Part shown: positions 56,043-64,000 of the stretch, in pieces | Layout: each line of letters opens with the position of its first letter | Numbering within the stretch: the stretch's first letter is position 1 | From: CAIWHR01 sp963773195 | GTDB lineage: Bacteria; Pseudomonadota; Gammaproteobacteria; Burkholderiales; Casimicrobiaceae | Reading direction: 5' to 3' | Assembly: GCA_963773195.1 (NCBI GenBank) | Contig: CAVZAE010000012.1 | Span: 124,001 to 188,000, forward strand | Length of the DNA: 64,000 nucleotides | Program-made: the position numbers and the translations under genes | The notes under the pieces: model-generated | The model's database searches: none | What the model was told of the DNA's origin: nothing | The model's input: the letters and a program-made list of their open reading frames with translations, nothing else

Positions 56043-57230
56043 TCACGCCGGCGCGAGCGGCATCGCCTTTTCCGCGAGCGACGCCAGGTAGCCGGCGCCC
56101 AGCGGGATCACGTCGTCGTTGAAATCGTATGTGCTGTTGTGCAGGAAGCAGCCGCCTTCGGCGCCGCCCTGCCCCAGCCTTGCGAATGCGCCCGGCTTTG
56201 CCTGCAGCATGAACGAGAAATCCTCGGAGCCCATCGAGGGGTCGAGATTGCGCACGACGTTGTCGCGGCCGATGAGCGACTCCGCCACGTCAGCGGCGAA
56301 GTTGGCCTCGCGCTCGTGGTTGATCGTTGCCGGATACACGCGCTCGTAACGAAGTGTGGCCTTCGCTCCGAATGCGGCGGCGATCGACGGGATGAGCTCG
56401 GCGAGCCGCCGCTCGATCATGTCCTGCGTCGCCGGGCGGAAGGTGCGCACGGTGCCGACGAGCTTGGCGTGAGCGGGAATCACGCTCATCGCGCCCGGAT
56501 TGCCGGCATGCATCGCGCACAGGCTGACCACTGCCGTATCGATCGGGCTCACGTTCCGGCTCACCACCGATTGCGCCGCGGTGATAATGTGCCCCGCGAC
56601 GAGCACCGGGTCGATCGCCGCGTGCGGGTGCGCGCCGTGGCCGCCCTTGCCGTCGATCGTGATCTCGATGCGATCGGCGGCCGCCATTGCGGGGCCGGGC
56701 GTAATGCCGATGCGACCGGGCGGCAGGCCTGGCCAGTTGTGCAGCGCGAACACCTGCTCGGCCGGGAACCGCTCGAAGAGCCCGTCCTCGATCATCGCCT
56801 TCGCACCCGCGTAGCCTTCTTCGCCCGGCTGGAAGATGAGGTAGGCGGTGCCGTCGAAGTTGCGCGTCTCGTGCAGGTAGCGCGCCGCCGCGAGCAGCAT
56901 CGTCGTGTGACCGTCGTGGCCGCAGCCGTGCATGCGCCCGTCGTAGCGCGACTTGTGCGCGAAGGTGTTCTCTTCCTGCATCGGCAGCGCATCCATGTCG
57001 GCGCGCAAACCCACCGCGCGGCCACTCGCGTTACGACGTCCGGGGACGACGGCGACGATGCCCGTGCGGCCGATACCCGCGTGGTGCTCGATGCCAAGGG
57101 CCGCAAGCCGGTCGACGACAGCCTTGGCCGTCCGATGCTCTTCGAAGCCGAGCTCCGGGTGCATGTGGAGATCGCGCCGGAACGCCGAGAACTCGGCGTG
57201 CCAGCCCTGGATGTGCGCGACGGGATTCAT
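56043..57230 (-). CDS. M20-family amidohydrolase (hippurate hydrolase type)
   Basis: The start at 57230 (MNPVAHIQGWHAEFSAFRRD) gives 395 residues; a frame to 58295 simply runs through the permease gene. Landmarks: LHMHPELGFEEHRTAKAV, ADMDALPMQEEN, MHGCGHDGHTTMLL with the first metal ligands, FQPGEEGYAGAKAMI with the catalytic glutamate pair, ALHNWPGLPPGRI and GSEDFSFML with the later ligand. Family members cleave N-acyl amino acids such as hippurate. It precedes the M14-like gene and follows the DppB-type permease gene by 11 bases, so it may deacylate imported substrates. Confidence 0.92.
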   Translation of the reverse strand: MNPVAHIQGWHAEFSAFRRDLHMHPELGFEEHRTAKAVVDRLAALGIEHHAGIGRTGIVAVVPGRRNASGRAVGLRADMDALPMQEENTFAHKSRYDGRMHGCGHDGHTTMLLAAARYLHETRNFDGTAYLIFQPGEEGYAGAKAMIEDGLFERFPAEQVFALHNWPGLPPGRIGITPGPAMAAADRIEITIDGKGGHGAHPHAAIDPVLVAGHIITAAQSVVSRNVSPIDTAVVSLCAMHAGNPGAMSVIPAHAKLVGTVRTFRPATQDMIERRLAELIPSIAAAFGAKATLRYERVYPATINHEREANFAADVAESLIGRDNVVRNLDPSMGSEDFSFMLQAKPGAFARLGQGGAEGGCFLHNSTYDFNDDVIPLGAGYLASLAEKAMPLAPA

Positions 57231-57241
57231 TGGCAAGGCGC

Positions 57242-58222
57242 CTAGTGCGCGACTGCCCGCTCGATGCGAAGCCGCGGGTCGACCGCATAGTACATGAGGT
57301 CGACGACGAGATTGATCACCACGAACACGAGCGCGATGAAGCAGAGATACGCCGCCATCACGGGGATGTCCGAGAAGTTGACCGCCTGGATGAAGAGGAG
57401 TCCCATGCCGGGCCACTGGAACACCGTCTCGGTGATGATCGCGAAGGCGATGATCGCCCCGAGCTGCAGCCCGGTGATCGTGATGACCGGCACGAGCGTG
57501 TTCTTGAGCGCATGGCCGAAGTGGATTGCCCGGTTGCTGAGGCCGCGGGCGCGCGCGAACTTGATGTAGTCGGTCCGCAGGACCTCGAGCATCTCCGAGC
57601 GGATCAGACGCATGATCAGCGTCATCTGGAACAGCGACAGTGTGATCGCCGGCAGGATCAGCGCCTTGAGGCCGCTCTTCGTGAGCAGGCCGGTCGTCCA
57701 CCAGCCCAGCGCCACGGTTTCGCCGCGGCCGAACGACGGCAGCCAGCCCAGCATCACCGCGAACACGAGGATCAGCAGGATGCCGATCAGGAACGTGGGC
57801 AGGCTCACGCCGACGAGTGACGCCGCGAGCAGCAGGTGCGCAAGCCAGGTGTCCCGCTTGAGCGCCGTGTAAACACCGAGCGGAATGCCGACCACGAGGG
57901 CGAGCAGCGCAGCGACGATCGACAGCTCGAGGGTCGCGGGCAAGCGCTCCTCGAGCAGCGCGGACACCGGACGCCCCTGGCGCAGCGACCGCCCGAAGTC
58001 GCCGCGCGCCGCGTTCTCTACGAAGCGGGCGAACTGCACGGGAAAGGGCTGGTCGAGGCCCAGTTCGCTCCGCAGCTTCGCCTTCTCCGCGGCCGTCGCG
58101 TCCTGGCCCACCATGAACACCACGGGATCGCCCGTGTAGTTGAACAGCCCGAACGCAATGAACGCCACGACCGCCATCACGGCAAACGACTGCAGAACAC
58201 GGCGAAGGATGAAGGCGATCAA
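57242..58222 (-). CDS. Peptide ABC transporter permease (DppB type)
   Basis: A full-length 326-residue permease, first gene of the minus-strand operon. Six membrane helices are visible, starting VLQSFAVMAVVAFIAFGLFN. The periplasmic loop FARFVENAARGDFGRSLRQG is typical of DppB. The EAA loop reads DYIKFARARGLSNRAIHFGH, and the second-last helix pair is AAYLCFIALVFVVINLVVDL. It is followed by M20, M14, DppC, DppD and DppF type genes. Its 161-base gap to the divergent transporter gene at 58384 should hold promoters for both. Confidence 0.93.
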   Translation of the reverse strand: MIAFILRRVLQSFAVMAVVAFIAFGLFNYTGDPVVFMVGQDATAAEKAKLRSELGLDQPFPVQFARFVENAARGDFGRSLRQGRPVSALLEERLPATLELSIVAALLALVVGIPLGVYTALKRDTWLAHLLLAASLVGVSLPTFLIGILLILVFAVMLGWLPSFGRGETVALGWWTTGLLTKSGLKALILPAITLSLFQMTLIMRLIRSEMLEVLRTDYIKFARARGLSNRAIHFGHALKNTLVPVITITGLQLGAIIAFAIITETVFQWPGMGLLFIQAVNFSDIPVMAAYLCFIALVFVVINLVVDLMYYAVDPRLRIERAVAH

Positions 58223-58383
58223 GGGCTTGGGAGGGCGGGCTCCGGATTGCGCGGGGTGGCGCGTCGATCATGCCGAAAGCCTCCTGGAGCGTCAATCCGC
58301 GCAGGGGAAGTATGGTTCAATACGTCGGCTGCAGCGGGCGGTGCCGGTCTCGCAAGCCCGTTGGCGTCGGGGGCGTTCGCATC

Positions 58384-59394
58384 ATGGTTCGTTTCCTGCT
58401 GACCCGGATCTCGCTCGTCATCCCCACGTTCATCGGGATGACCCTTCTCGCGTTCTTCCTGATCCGCCTCGTGCCGGGAGACCCGATCGAGACGATGGCG
58501 GGCGAGCGCGGGATCGACGCGGCGCGGCACGAAGCGCTGCTCAAGGAATACGGGCTCGACCGGCCGATCCTGGTCCAGTACGGCATCTACATCGGCCGCG
58601 TGCTTCGAGGCGATCTCGGGCGCTCGATGATCACCCAGGAACCCGTGTTGCGCGAGTTCCTGACGCTCTTTCCGGCCACGATCGAGCTCGCCCTCAGCGC
58701 GATCATCTTCGCGCTGATCGTCGGGATCCCGGCAGGCATGATCGCAGCGGTGCGACGAAACTCGGTGTTCGACCACGGCGTGATGGGCGTCTCGCTCACG
58801 GGCTATTCGATGCCGATCTTCTGGTGGGGGCTGCTGCTGATCCTGCTCTTCTCCGTGCAGCTCGGATGGACGCCCGTCTCCGGACGGATCGACGTCAAGT
58901 ACTACCTCGAACCCGTCACGGGATTCCTGACGATCGATGCGCTGCTCTCTGGCGAGAAGGGGGCCTTCAAGTCGGCGCTGTCGCACCTGATCCTGCCGAT
59001 GATCGTGCTCGGCACCCAGCCGCTTGCCATCATCGCCCGGATGACGCGCTCGTCGATGCTCGAGGTGCTGGGCGAGGACTACATCCGCACGGCGCGGGCC
59101 AAGGGGCTGTCGCCCGTGCGCGTCGTCGCGCTGCACGCGTTTCGCAACGCGCTCATCCCCGTCATCACTGTCATTGGCCTGCAGGTCGGCGTGCTGTTCA
59201 CCGGTGCGATCCTGACCGAGACGATCTTCTCGTGGCCGGGCGTAGGCAAATGGATGATCGAGGCGATCAACCGGCGCGACTATCCGGTGCTGCAGGGCGG
59301 CCTGCTGATGCTCGGCCTGGTCGTAATGATCGTGAACCTGCTGGTCGACATGGCCTACGGTGTGATCAATCCGCGAATAAGGCGATCGAAATGA
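58384..59394 (+). CDS. Peptide ABC transporter permease (DppB type), second operon
   Basis: The start at 58384 (MVRFLLTRISLVIPTFIGMT) gives 336 residues; an upstream ATG at 58270 would add a non-family leader. Landmarks: LVPGDPIETMAGERGID, the loop YIGRVLRGDLGRSMITQEPV, EAA loop DYIRTARAKGLSPVRVVALH and the end YGVINPRIRR. A periplasmic loop of about 40 residues (VSGRIDVKYYLEPVTGFLTI) separates two helices, longer than in the minus-strand homologue. Its stop overlaps the next start by four bases. Confidence 0.93.
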   Translation: MVRFLLTRISLVIPTFIGMTLLAFFLIRLVPGDPIETMAGERGIDAARHEALLKEYGLDRPILVQYGIYIGRVLRGDLGRSMITQEPVLREFLTLFPATIELALSAIIFALIVGIPAGMIAAVRRNSVFDHGVMGVSLTGYSMPIFWWGLLLILLFSVQLGWTPVSGRIDVKYYLEPVTGFLTIDALLSGEKGAFKSALSHLILPMIVLGTQPLAIIARMTRSSMLEVLGEDYIRTARAKGLSPVRVVALHAFRNALIPVITVIGLQVGVLFTGAILTETIFSWPGVGKWMIEAINRRDYPVLQGGLLMLGLVVMIVNLLVDMAYGVINPRIRRSK

Positions 59395-60293
59395 GTACGC
59401 CCATGCTGACCGCCGAAGGCGTGGCACCGGCGCCCCCGGCGCCGCTGCGCGAATTCTGGGGCTACTTCAGCCGCAACCACGGCGCCGTCGCGGGCCTCAC
59501 CATCGTCATCGCCGTGCTCTTGATGGCGGCGTTCGCCAACGTCATCGCGCCCTACCCGCCCGACCTGACCAACAATGCCGCGTTTCTGAAACCGCCGGTG
59601 TGGCAGGACGGTGGCTCGACAGCGCATCTGCTGGGTACCGACGCGATCGGCCGCGACATCCTGTCCCGGCTCATCTTCGGTGCACGCCTTTCGCTCCTGA
59701 TCGGCATCGCCGTGGTCGCCCTGTCCATCGTCGTCGGCATCTCGCTCGGGCTCGTCGCCGGCTTCGCGCGCGGCATCACCGAGATCGCGATCATGCGGCT
59801 CATGGACATTATCCTCACGCTGCCGAGCCTGCTGCTCGCCATCGTGATCGTCGCGATCCTGGGACCGGGCCTCATGAATGCGATGCTCGCGGTCGCGGTG
59901 GTCGTGCTTCCGCACTACGTTCGCGTCACCCGCGCGGCGGTGATCACCGAAACGTCGAAGGACTATGTCACCGCGGCGCGCGCGAACGGCGCGGGGCTGT
60001 TGCGGCTCATGTTCGTCGAGGTCCTGCCCAACTGCGCCCCGCCGTTGATCGTTCAAGCCTCGCTCGGCGTCTCCGTGGCAATCCTCGACGCCGCGGCGCT
60101 CGGCTTCCTCGGGCTTGGCGCTCAGCCGCCCGCGCCCGAGTGGGGAACGATGCTCGCCGACGCGCGCGAGTTCGTGCTCCGCGCCTGGTGGGTCGTCACG
60201 TTCCCCGGGATCATGATCCTCGCCACGGTGCTCGCGTTCAACCTGCTGGGTGACGGCCTGCGCGACGCGCTCGATCCGAAGCTCAAGCGATAG
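59391..60293 (+). CDS. Peptide ABC transporter permease (DppC type), second operon
   Basis: Starts at 59391 within the end of the DppB-type gene (ATGA overlap) and has 300 residues. Landmarks: first helix GLTIVIAVLLMAAFANVIAP, HLLGTDAIGRDILSRLIFGA, EAA loop DYVTAARANGAGLLRLMFVE, FLGLGAQPPAPEWGTML and the end GDGLRDALDPKLKR. It is intact, unlike the minus-strand homologue, which serves as a good template for placing that frameshift. It lies five bases before the DppD-type gene. Confidence 0.94.
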   Translation: MSTPMLTAEGVAPAPPAPLREFWGYFSRNHGAVAGLTIVIAVLLMAAFANVIAPYPPDLTNNAAFLKPPVWQDGGSTAHLLGTDAIGRDILSRLIFGARLSLLIGIAVVALSIVVGISLGLVAGFARGITEIAIMRLMDIILTLPSLLLAIVIVAILGPGLMNAMLAVAVVVLPHYVRVTRAAVITETSKDYVTAARANGAGLLRLMFVEVLPNCAPPLIVQASLGVSVAILDAAALGFLGLGAQPPAPEWGTMLADAREFVLRAWWVVTFPGIMILATVLAFNLLGDGLRDALDPKLKR

Positions 60294-60298
60294 CCACC

Positions 60299-61315
60299 AT
60301 GCCCCTGCTCGAGATCGAGGACCTCCACGTCGACTTCCCGTCGCAGGGCGCGGTCATGCGCGCCGTGGAGGGCGTGAGCCTCACGCTGGACGAGGGCGAC
60401 GTATTGGGCATCGTCGGCGAGTCCGGTTCGGGCAAGAGTGTCTCGATGCTCGCCCTCATGGGATTGATCGCGTACCCCGGGCAGGTTCGAGCGAAGCGGC
60501 TCGCCTTCGCCGGACACGACCTGCGGCGCGTGTCGGACCGCGAGCGGCGATCCCTCGTAGGCAAGGACGTCGCGATGATCTTCCAGGATCCGACGACCAG
60601 CCTGAATCCGTGCTTCACCATCGGCTTCCAGCTCGCGGAGACGCTGCGGCTGCACCTGAAGCTCGATCGCGATGCGGCGCGACGGCGCGCGATCGAACTG
60701 CTCGAGCAGGTCGGTATCCCGGCCGCCGCCAGTCGCCTGGGCGACTTCCCGCACCAGATGTCGGGGGGGATGAACCAGCGCGTGATGATCGCGATGGCGA
60801 TCGCCTGCAACCCGCGTCTGCTGATCGCCGACGAGCCGACGACGGCGCTCGACGTGACAATCCAGGCGCAGATCCTCGACCTCCTGCGCGGGCTGCAACG
60901 CGAGCGCGGGATGGCGTTGATCCTGGTCACGCACAACATGGGCGTGGTGGCCGAGATGGCGCGCCGCGTCGCGGTGATGTACGCGGGACAGATCGTGGAG
61001 GAGCGCACCGCCGACGATCTGTTCTCGGCGCCGCAGCACCCGTACACCGCGGCGCTCCTGGCGGCGATGCCCGAGCGGAGCATGGTCGACGCGCGCCTCG
61101 CGACGATCCCAGGCGTCGTTCCGGGCCTCTATGACCGGCCGTCGGGTTGCCTGTTCGCCCCACGCTGCACCTACGCGACGAACCTCTGCCGTGCCGCGCG
61201 CCCCGAGCTTCGCGACTGGATGGTGGGACGCGTGCGCTGCCACTATCCGCTGAGCGATGCGCAACGCGAGGCGGCGATGGCGCACGATCGGACCGTGGAG
61301 GCGGCGCGACTATGA
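60299..61315 (+). CDS. Peptide ABC transporter ATP-binding protein (DppD type), second operon
   Basis: A full-length 338-residue ATPase. Walker A is GESGSGKSVSMLALMGLI, Q-loop AMIFQDPTTSLNPCFTIG, signature SGGMNQRVMIAMAIA, Walker B RLLIADEPTTALD and switch LILVTHNMGVVAEM. The oligopeptide C-terminal region has CLFAPRCTYATNLC. The stop overlaps the start of the DppF-type gene by four bases. Confidence 0.94.
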   Translation: MPLLEIEDLHVDFPSQGAVMRAVEGVSLTLDEGDVLGIVGESGSGKSVSMLALMGLIAYPGQVRAKRLAFAGHDLRRVSDRERRSLVGKDVAMIFQDPTTSLNPCFTIGFQLAETLRLHLKLDRDAARRRAIELLEQVGIPAAASRLGDFPHQMSGGMNQRVMIAMAIACNPRLLIADEPTTALDVTIQAQILDLLRGLQRERGMALILVTHNMGVVAEMARRVAVMYAGQIVEERTADDLFSAPQHPYTAALLAAMPERSMVDARLATIPGVVPGLYDRPSGCLFAPRCTYATNLCRAARPELRDWMVGRVRCHYPLSDAQREAAMAHDRTVEAARL

Positions 61316-62331
61316 CTGCGGCCGTCGTCGAAGCGCGCGACGTGACGCGCGTCTACCCGATTCGGCGCGGCCCATTCCGACCGCCAGCGCACCTGCACGC
61401 GGTCGCCGGCCTCTCCTTTGCGCTCGCTCCGGGCCGCACGCTCGCGGTGGTGGGCGAATCCGGCTGCGGCAAATCGACACTCGCCCGCGTGGTCGCGCTG
61501 CTCGAGCCGCCCTCGAGCGGCGAGCTCAGGCTCGCCGGCAATGATGCGGTGGCGACGACCGAACGCGCTCGCAAGGATCTCCGCAAGACCGTGCAGATGG
61601 TCTTCCAGAACCCGTATGCGTCGTTGAATCCGCGCCAGAAGATCGGCGCGATCCTCGAAGCGCCGCTCGCGATCAACACCGATCTCGCGCCGGCCGCACG
61701 GACCGAGCGCGGACGCGCAATGCTCGCGAAGGTGGGACTCCGTCCCGAGCACTACGCGCGCTACCCGCACATGTTCTCGGGCGGCCAGCGCCAGCGCATC
61801 GCGATCGCGCGCGCGCTGATGCTGAATCCGGCGCTGGTCGTCGCCGATGAGCCGGTCTCGGCGCTCGACGTGTCAGTGCAGGCGCAGGTGCTCAACCTGC
61901 TCGCGGACCTGCAGCGCGAGCTCGGGCTCGCGTACCTGTTCATCTCGCACGATCTGGGCGTGGTCCGGCACATCGCGCATGACGTGCTCGTCATGTATCT
62001 GGGCCTCGCGATGGAGCAGGGTCCGAACGAGCGAATTTTCAGTCAGCCCCTGCACCCGTACACGCAGGCGTTGCTGGCGTCGACGCCGAGCATCTCGCCC
62101 GCCGACCGCCGCGAGAAGATCGTGCTCAAGGGCGAGCGCCCGTCGCCACTCGATCCGCCCGCCGGGTGCGTGTTCTCGACGCGCTGTCCGCATGCCATCG
62201 ACCGCTGCCGGACCGAGCGACCGGCGTTGCGCCCGCTGGCCGGGCGGCAGGTATCATGTCACCTTGCGGAGCAGTTCCTGGGCCCCGGGCGATCCGAGGC
62301 GGGCGCTCCCGAGCCATCCTTGGAGGAGTGA
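61312..62331 (+). CDS. Peptide ABC transporter ATP-binding protein (DppF type), second operon
   Basis: Starts at 61312 inside the end of the previous gene (ATGA) and has 339 residues. Walker A GESGCGKSTLARVVALLE, Q-loop QMVFQNPYASLNPRQKIG, signature SGGQRQRIAIARAL, Walker B ALVVADEPVSALD and switch YLFISHDLGVVRHI. The C-terminus has CVFSTRCPHAIDRC. It is intact and provides the model for correcting the minus-strand homologue, with the same ASLNPR block. The binding-protein gene follows five bases later. Confidence 0.94.
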   Translation: MTAAVVEARDVTRVYPIRRGPFRPPAHLHAVAGLSFALAPGRTLAVVGESGCGKSTLARVVALLEPPSSGELRLAGNDAVATTERARKDLRKTVQMVFQNPYASLNPRQKIGAILEAPLAINTDLAPAARTERGRAMLAKVGLRPEHYARYPHMFSGGQRQRIAIARALMLNPALVVADEPVSALDVSVQAQVLNLLADLQRELGLAYLFISHDLGVVRHIAHDVLVMYLGLAMEQGPNERIFSQPLHPYTQALLASTPSISPADRREKIVLKGERPSPLDPPAGCVFSTRCPHAIDRCRTERPALRPLAGRQVSCHLAEQFLGPGRSEAGAPEPSLEE

Positions 62332-62336
62332 CACCC

Positions 62337-63977
62337 ATGACGAAGTCCGTTCCGGCCTCGCGCCGCTCTCCCGGCGTCCAGCGCGCGCTGATCGCGGCGC
62401 TCGCGTTCCCCGCGCTCATCGCGGCGGCACCGCTTGCCGCAAAGACGCTTGTTTTTTGTTCCGAAGGCAGCCCCGAGAACTTCTACCCGGGCGTCAACAC
62501 CACCGGCACGTCGTTCGACGCGAACAGCCAGATCTACAGCAGGATTGTCGACTTCGAGCGCGGCGGCACGACCGTCGTGCCCGGGCTCGCCGAGAGCTGG
62601 GAAATCTCGCCCGACGGCAAGGTGTACACGTTCCACTTGCGCAAGGGCGTCAAGTGGCACAACAACCGTGCGTTCAAGCCGACACGCGACTTCAACGCCG
62701 ACGACATGATCTTCATGATCGAGCGGCAGTGGAAAGAGGACAACCCCTACTTCAAGGTGACGAGCTCCAACCACTCGTACTTCAACGACATGGGGCTGCC
62801 CAAGCTGCTCAAGTCGGTGGAGAAGGTCGACGACTACACGGTCAAGGTCACGCTCGAGAAGGCCGAGGCGCCGTTCCTCTCCGACCTGGCGATGGAATAC
62901 GCCGGCGTGCAATCGAAGGAATACGCCGACGCGATGATGAAGGCCGGCACGCCCGAGAAGCTCGACCAGGAGCCGATCGGCACCGGGCCGTACTATCTGG
63001 TTCAGTACCAGAAGGACGCGATCATCCGCTACAAGGCGTTCCCGCAGTTCTGGGGCGGCAAGGCCAAGATCGACGATCTCGTGTTCTCGATCACGCCTGA
63101 TGCGTCGGTGCGCTGGGCCAAGCTGCAGAAGGGCGAGTGCCACGTGATGCCGTACCCGAACCCGGCCGACCTCGAGGCGATGCGCAAGGATCCGGCGATC
63201 CAGATCCTCGAGCAGCCCGGCCTCAATGTCGGCTACCTCGCCTACAACGTCACCAAGAAGCCGTTCGACGACGTGCGCGTGCGCAAGGCCGTCAACATGG
63301 CGATCAACAAGAAGGCGATCATCGACGCCGTGTACCTGACGACGGGCGTGGCGGCGAAGAATCCGATTCCGCCGACGCAGTGGTCGTACAACGACTCGAT
63401 CAAGGACGATCCGTACGATCCGGCGGCCGCGAAGAAGCTTCTGGCCGAAGCCGGCTATCCGAACGGCTTCACGACCGATCTCTGGGCGATGCCCGTGCAG
63501 CGGCCGTACAACCCGAACGCGAAGCGGATCGCCGAGCTGATGCAGGCGGACCTGCTCAAGGTGGGCATCATTGCCGAGATCAAGAGCTTCGAGTGGGGCG
63601 AGTACCGCAAGCGGATGCAGAACGGCGAGCACCAGATGGGAATGCTGGGCTGGACCGGCGACAACGGTGATCCCGACAACTTCCTCAACACGCTGCTAGG
63701 GTGCGACGCTGCCAAGACCAATGGCAGCAACGTCTCCAAGTGGTGCTACCAACCCTTCGAGGAGCTCGTGCAAAAGGCGAAGACCATCTCCGACCAGAAG
63801 CAGCGCGCCGAGCTCTACTCGAAGGCGCAGGTGATCTTCAAGGAGCAGGCGCCGTGGTTCACGATCGCGCACGCCGTGCAGTTGAAGCCGGTGCGCAAGG
63901 AAGTGATCGACTACAAGCTTTCCCCCTTCGGTCGGCACACGTTCTACGGCGTCGACATCAAGGAAAGCGGGTCCTGA
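62337..63977 (+). CDS. Peptide ABC transporter substrate-binding protein (DppA type)
   Basis: The start at 62337 is set by GGAGGAG just upstream. The 546-residue product has a signal peptide (ALIAALAFPALIAAAPLAAK). The mature part is a family 5 extracellular binding protein: TLVFCSEGSPENFYPGVNTT, FDANSQIYSRIVDF, GLAESWEISPDGKVYTFHLR, KGVKWHN, DDMIFMIERQ, IGTGPYYLVQY, NVGYLAYNVTKKPFDDVRVR, QWSYNDSIKDDPYDPAAAKK and GWTGDNGDPDNF. That layout is DppA-like, dipeptide and heme binding being the known ligands. It is the only binding protein for two transporter operons in the window. Confidence 0.95.
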   Translation: MTKSVPASRRSPGVQRALIAALAFPALIAAAPLAAKTLVFCSEGSPENFYPGVNTTGTSFDANSQIYSRIVDFERGGTTVVPGLAESWEISPDGKVYTFHLRKGVKWHNNRAFKPTRDFNADDMIFMIERQWKEDNPYFKVTSSNHSYFNDMGLPKLLKSVEKVDDYTVKVTLEKAEAPFLSDLAMEYAGVQSKEYADAMMKAGTPEKLDQEPIGTGPYYLVQYQKDAIIRYKAFPQFWGGKAKIDDLVFSITPDASVRWAKLQKGECHVMPYPNPADLEAMRKDPAIQILEQPGLNVGYLAYNVTKKPFDDVRVRKAVNMAINKKAIIDAVYLTTGVAAKNPIPPTQWSYNDSIKDDPYDPAAAKKLLAEAGYPNGFTTDLWAMPVQRPYNPNAKRIAELMQADLLKVGIIAEIKSFEWGEYRKRMQNGEHQMGMLGWTGDNGDPDNFLNTLLGCDAAKTNGSNVSKWCYQPFEELVQKAKTISDQKQRAELYSKAQVIFKEQAPWFTIAHAVQLKPVRKEVIDYKLSPFGRHTFYGVDIKESGS

Positions 63978-64000
63978 CTGCGGTCAGCATCGCAAAGCCA

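Overview
The window is a GC-rich chromosomal segment that reads as a betaproteobacterium, most probably in or near the Burkholderiales. Three gene neighbourhoods support this: pyrG-kdsA-eno-ftsB, smc-zipA-ligA, and ppsA facing a PHP-domain gene with ppsR. A cold-shock gene next to a solitary infA copy and a full OxyR point the same way. No phage, integrase, transposase or CRISPR array was seen.

Layout. 1-4.9 kb: a signalling operon on the minus strand (triple-GAF sensor kinase, lone receiver, receiver-cyclase cut by the window edge). 5-8.5 kb: secreted and orphan genes, including a protein made of two copies of one domain, an orphan ABC binding protein and a LanC-like (LANCL-type) zinc protein. 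8.7-12.9 kb: aldo/keto reductase with divergent LysR regulator, two small conserved genes, cold-shock protein, IF-1 and a MaoC hydratase. 12.8-20.2 kb: an accessory stretch with a broken cyclase-ATPase-TPR regulator, a frameshifted membrane protein, a beta-helix fragment, a secreted protein and a frameshifted conserved protein, ending at tRNA-Ala and tRNA-Glu. 20.6-28.5 kb: SDR, YgfX-like protein, PEP synthase, XRE regulator, PHP exonuclease, PEP-synthase regulator, amidohydrolase, secreted protein. 28.5-35.3 kb: housekeeping genes on the minus strand (rRNA methyltransferase, ftsB, eno, kdsA, pyrG, gltX). 35.3-41.8 kb: the four-gene Anbu proteasome-like / transglutaminase / alpha-E / ATP-grasp operon. 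42-51.5 kb: tRNA-Val, haloacid dehalogenase, oxyR, galU, ligA, zipA, smc. 51.9-64 kb: two divergent peptide-type ABC transporter operons, one carrying two peptidase/amidohydrolase genes and the other the only binding protein.

How genes work together. PEP synthase (ppsA) and its kinase/phosphorylase regulator (ppsR) lie 1.7 kb apart. smc, zipA and ligA give chromosome segregation, division and DNA joining, followed by galU and oxyR on the same strand. The Anbu cluster looks like one translationally coupled unit that may build and break an unusual peptide or amide product. The two ABC operons plus M14-like and M20-like hydrolases suggest peptide or acylated amino-acid scavenging.

Caution. At least ten single-base frameshifts are visible, including one in the essential gene ligA. 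All restore a continuous family-like protein when one base is removed or added, so many are probably sequence errors rather than true gene decay. They are reported gene by gene.
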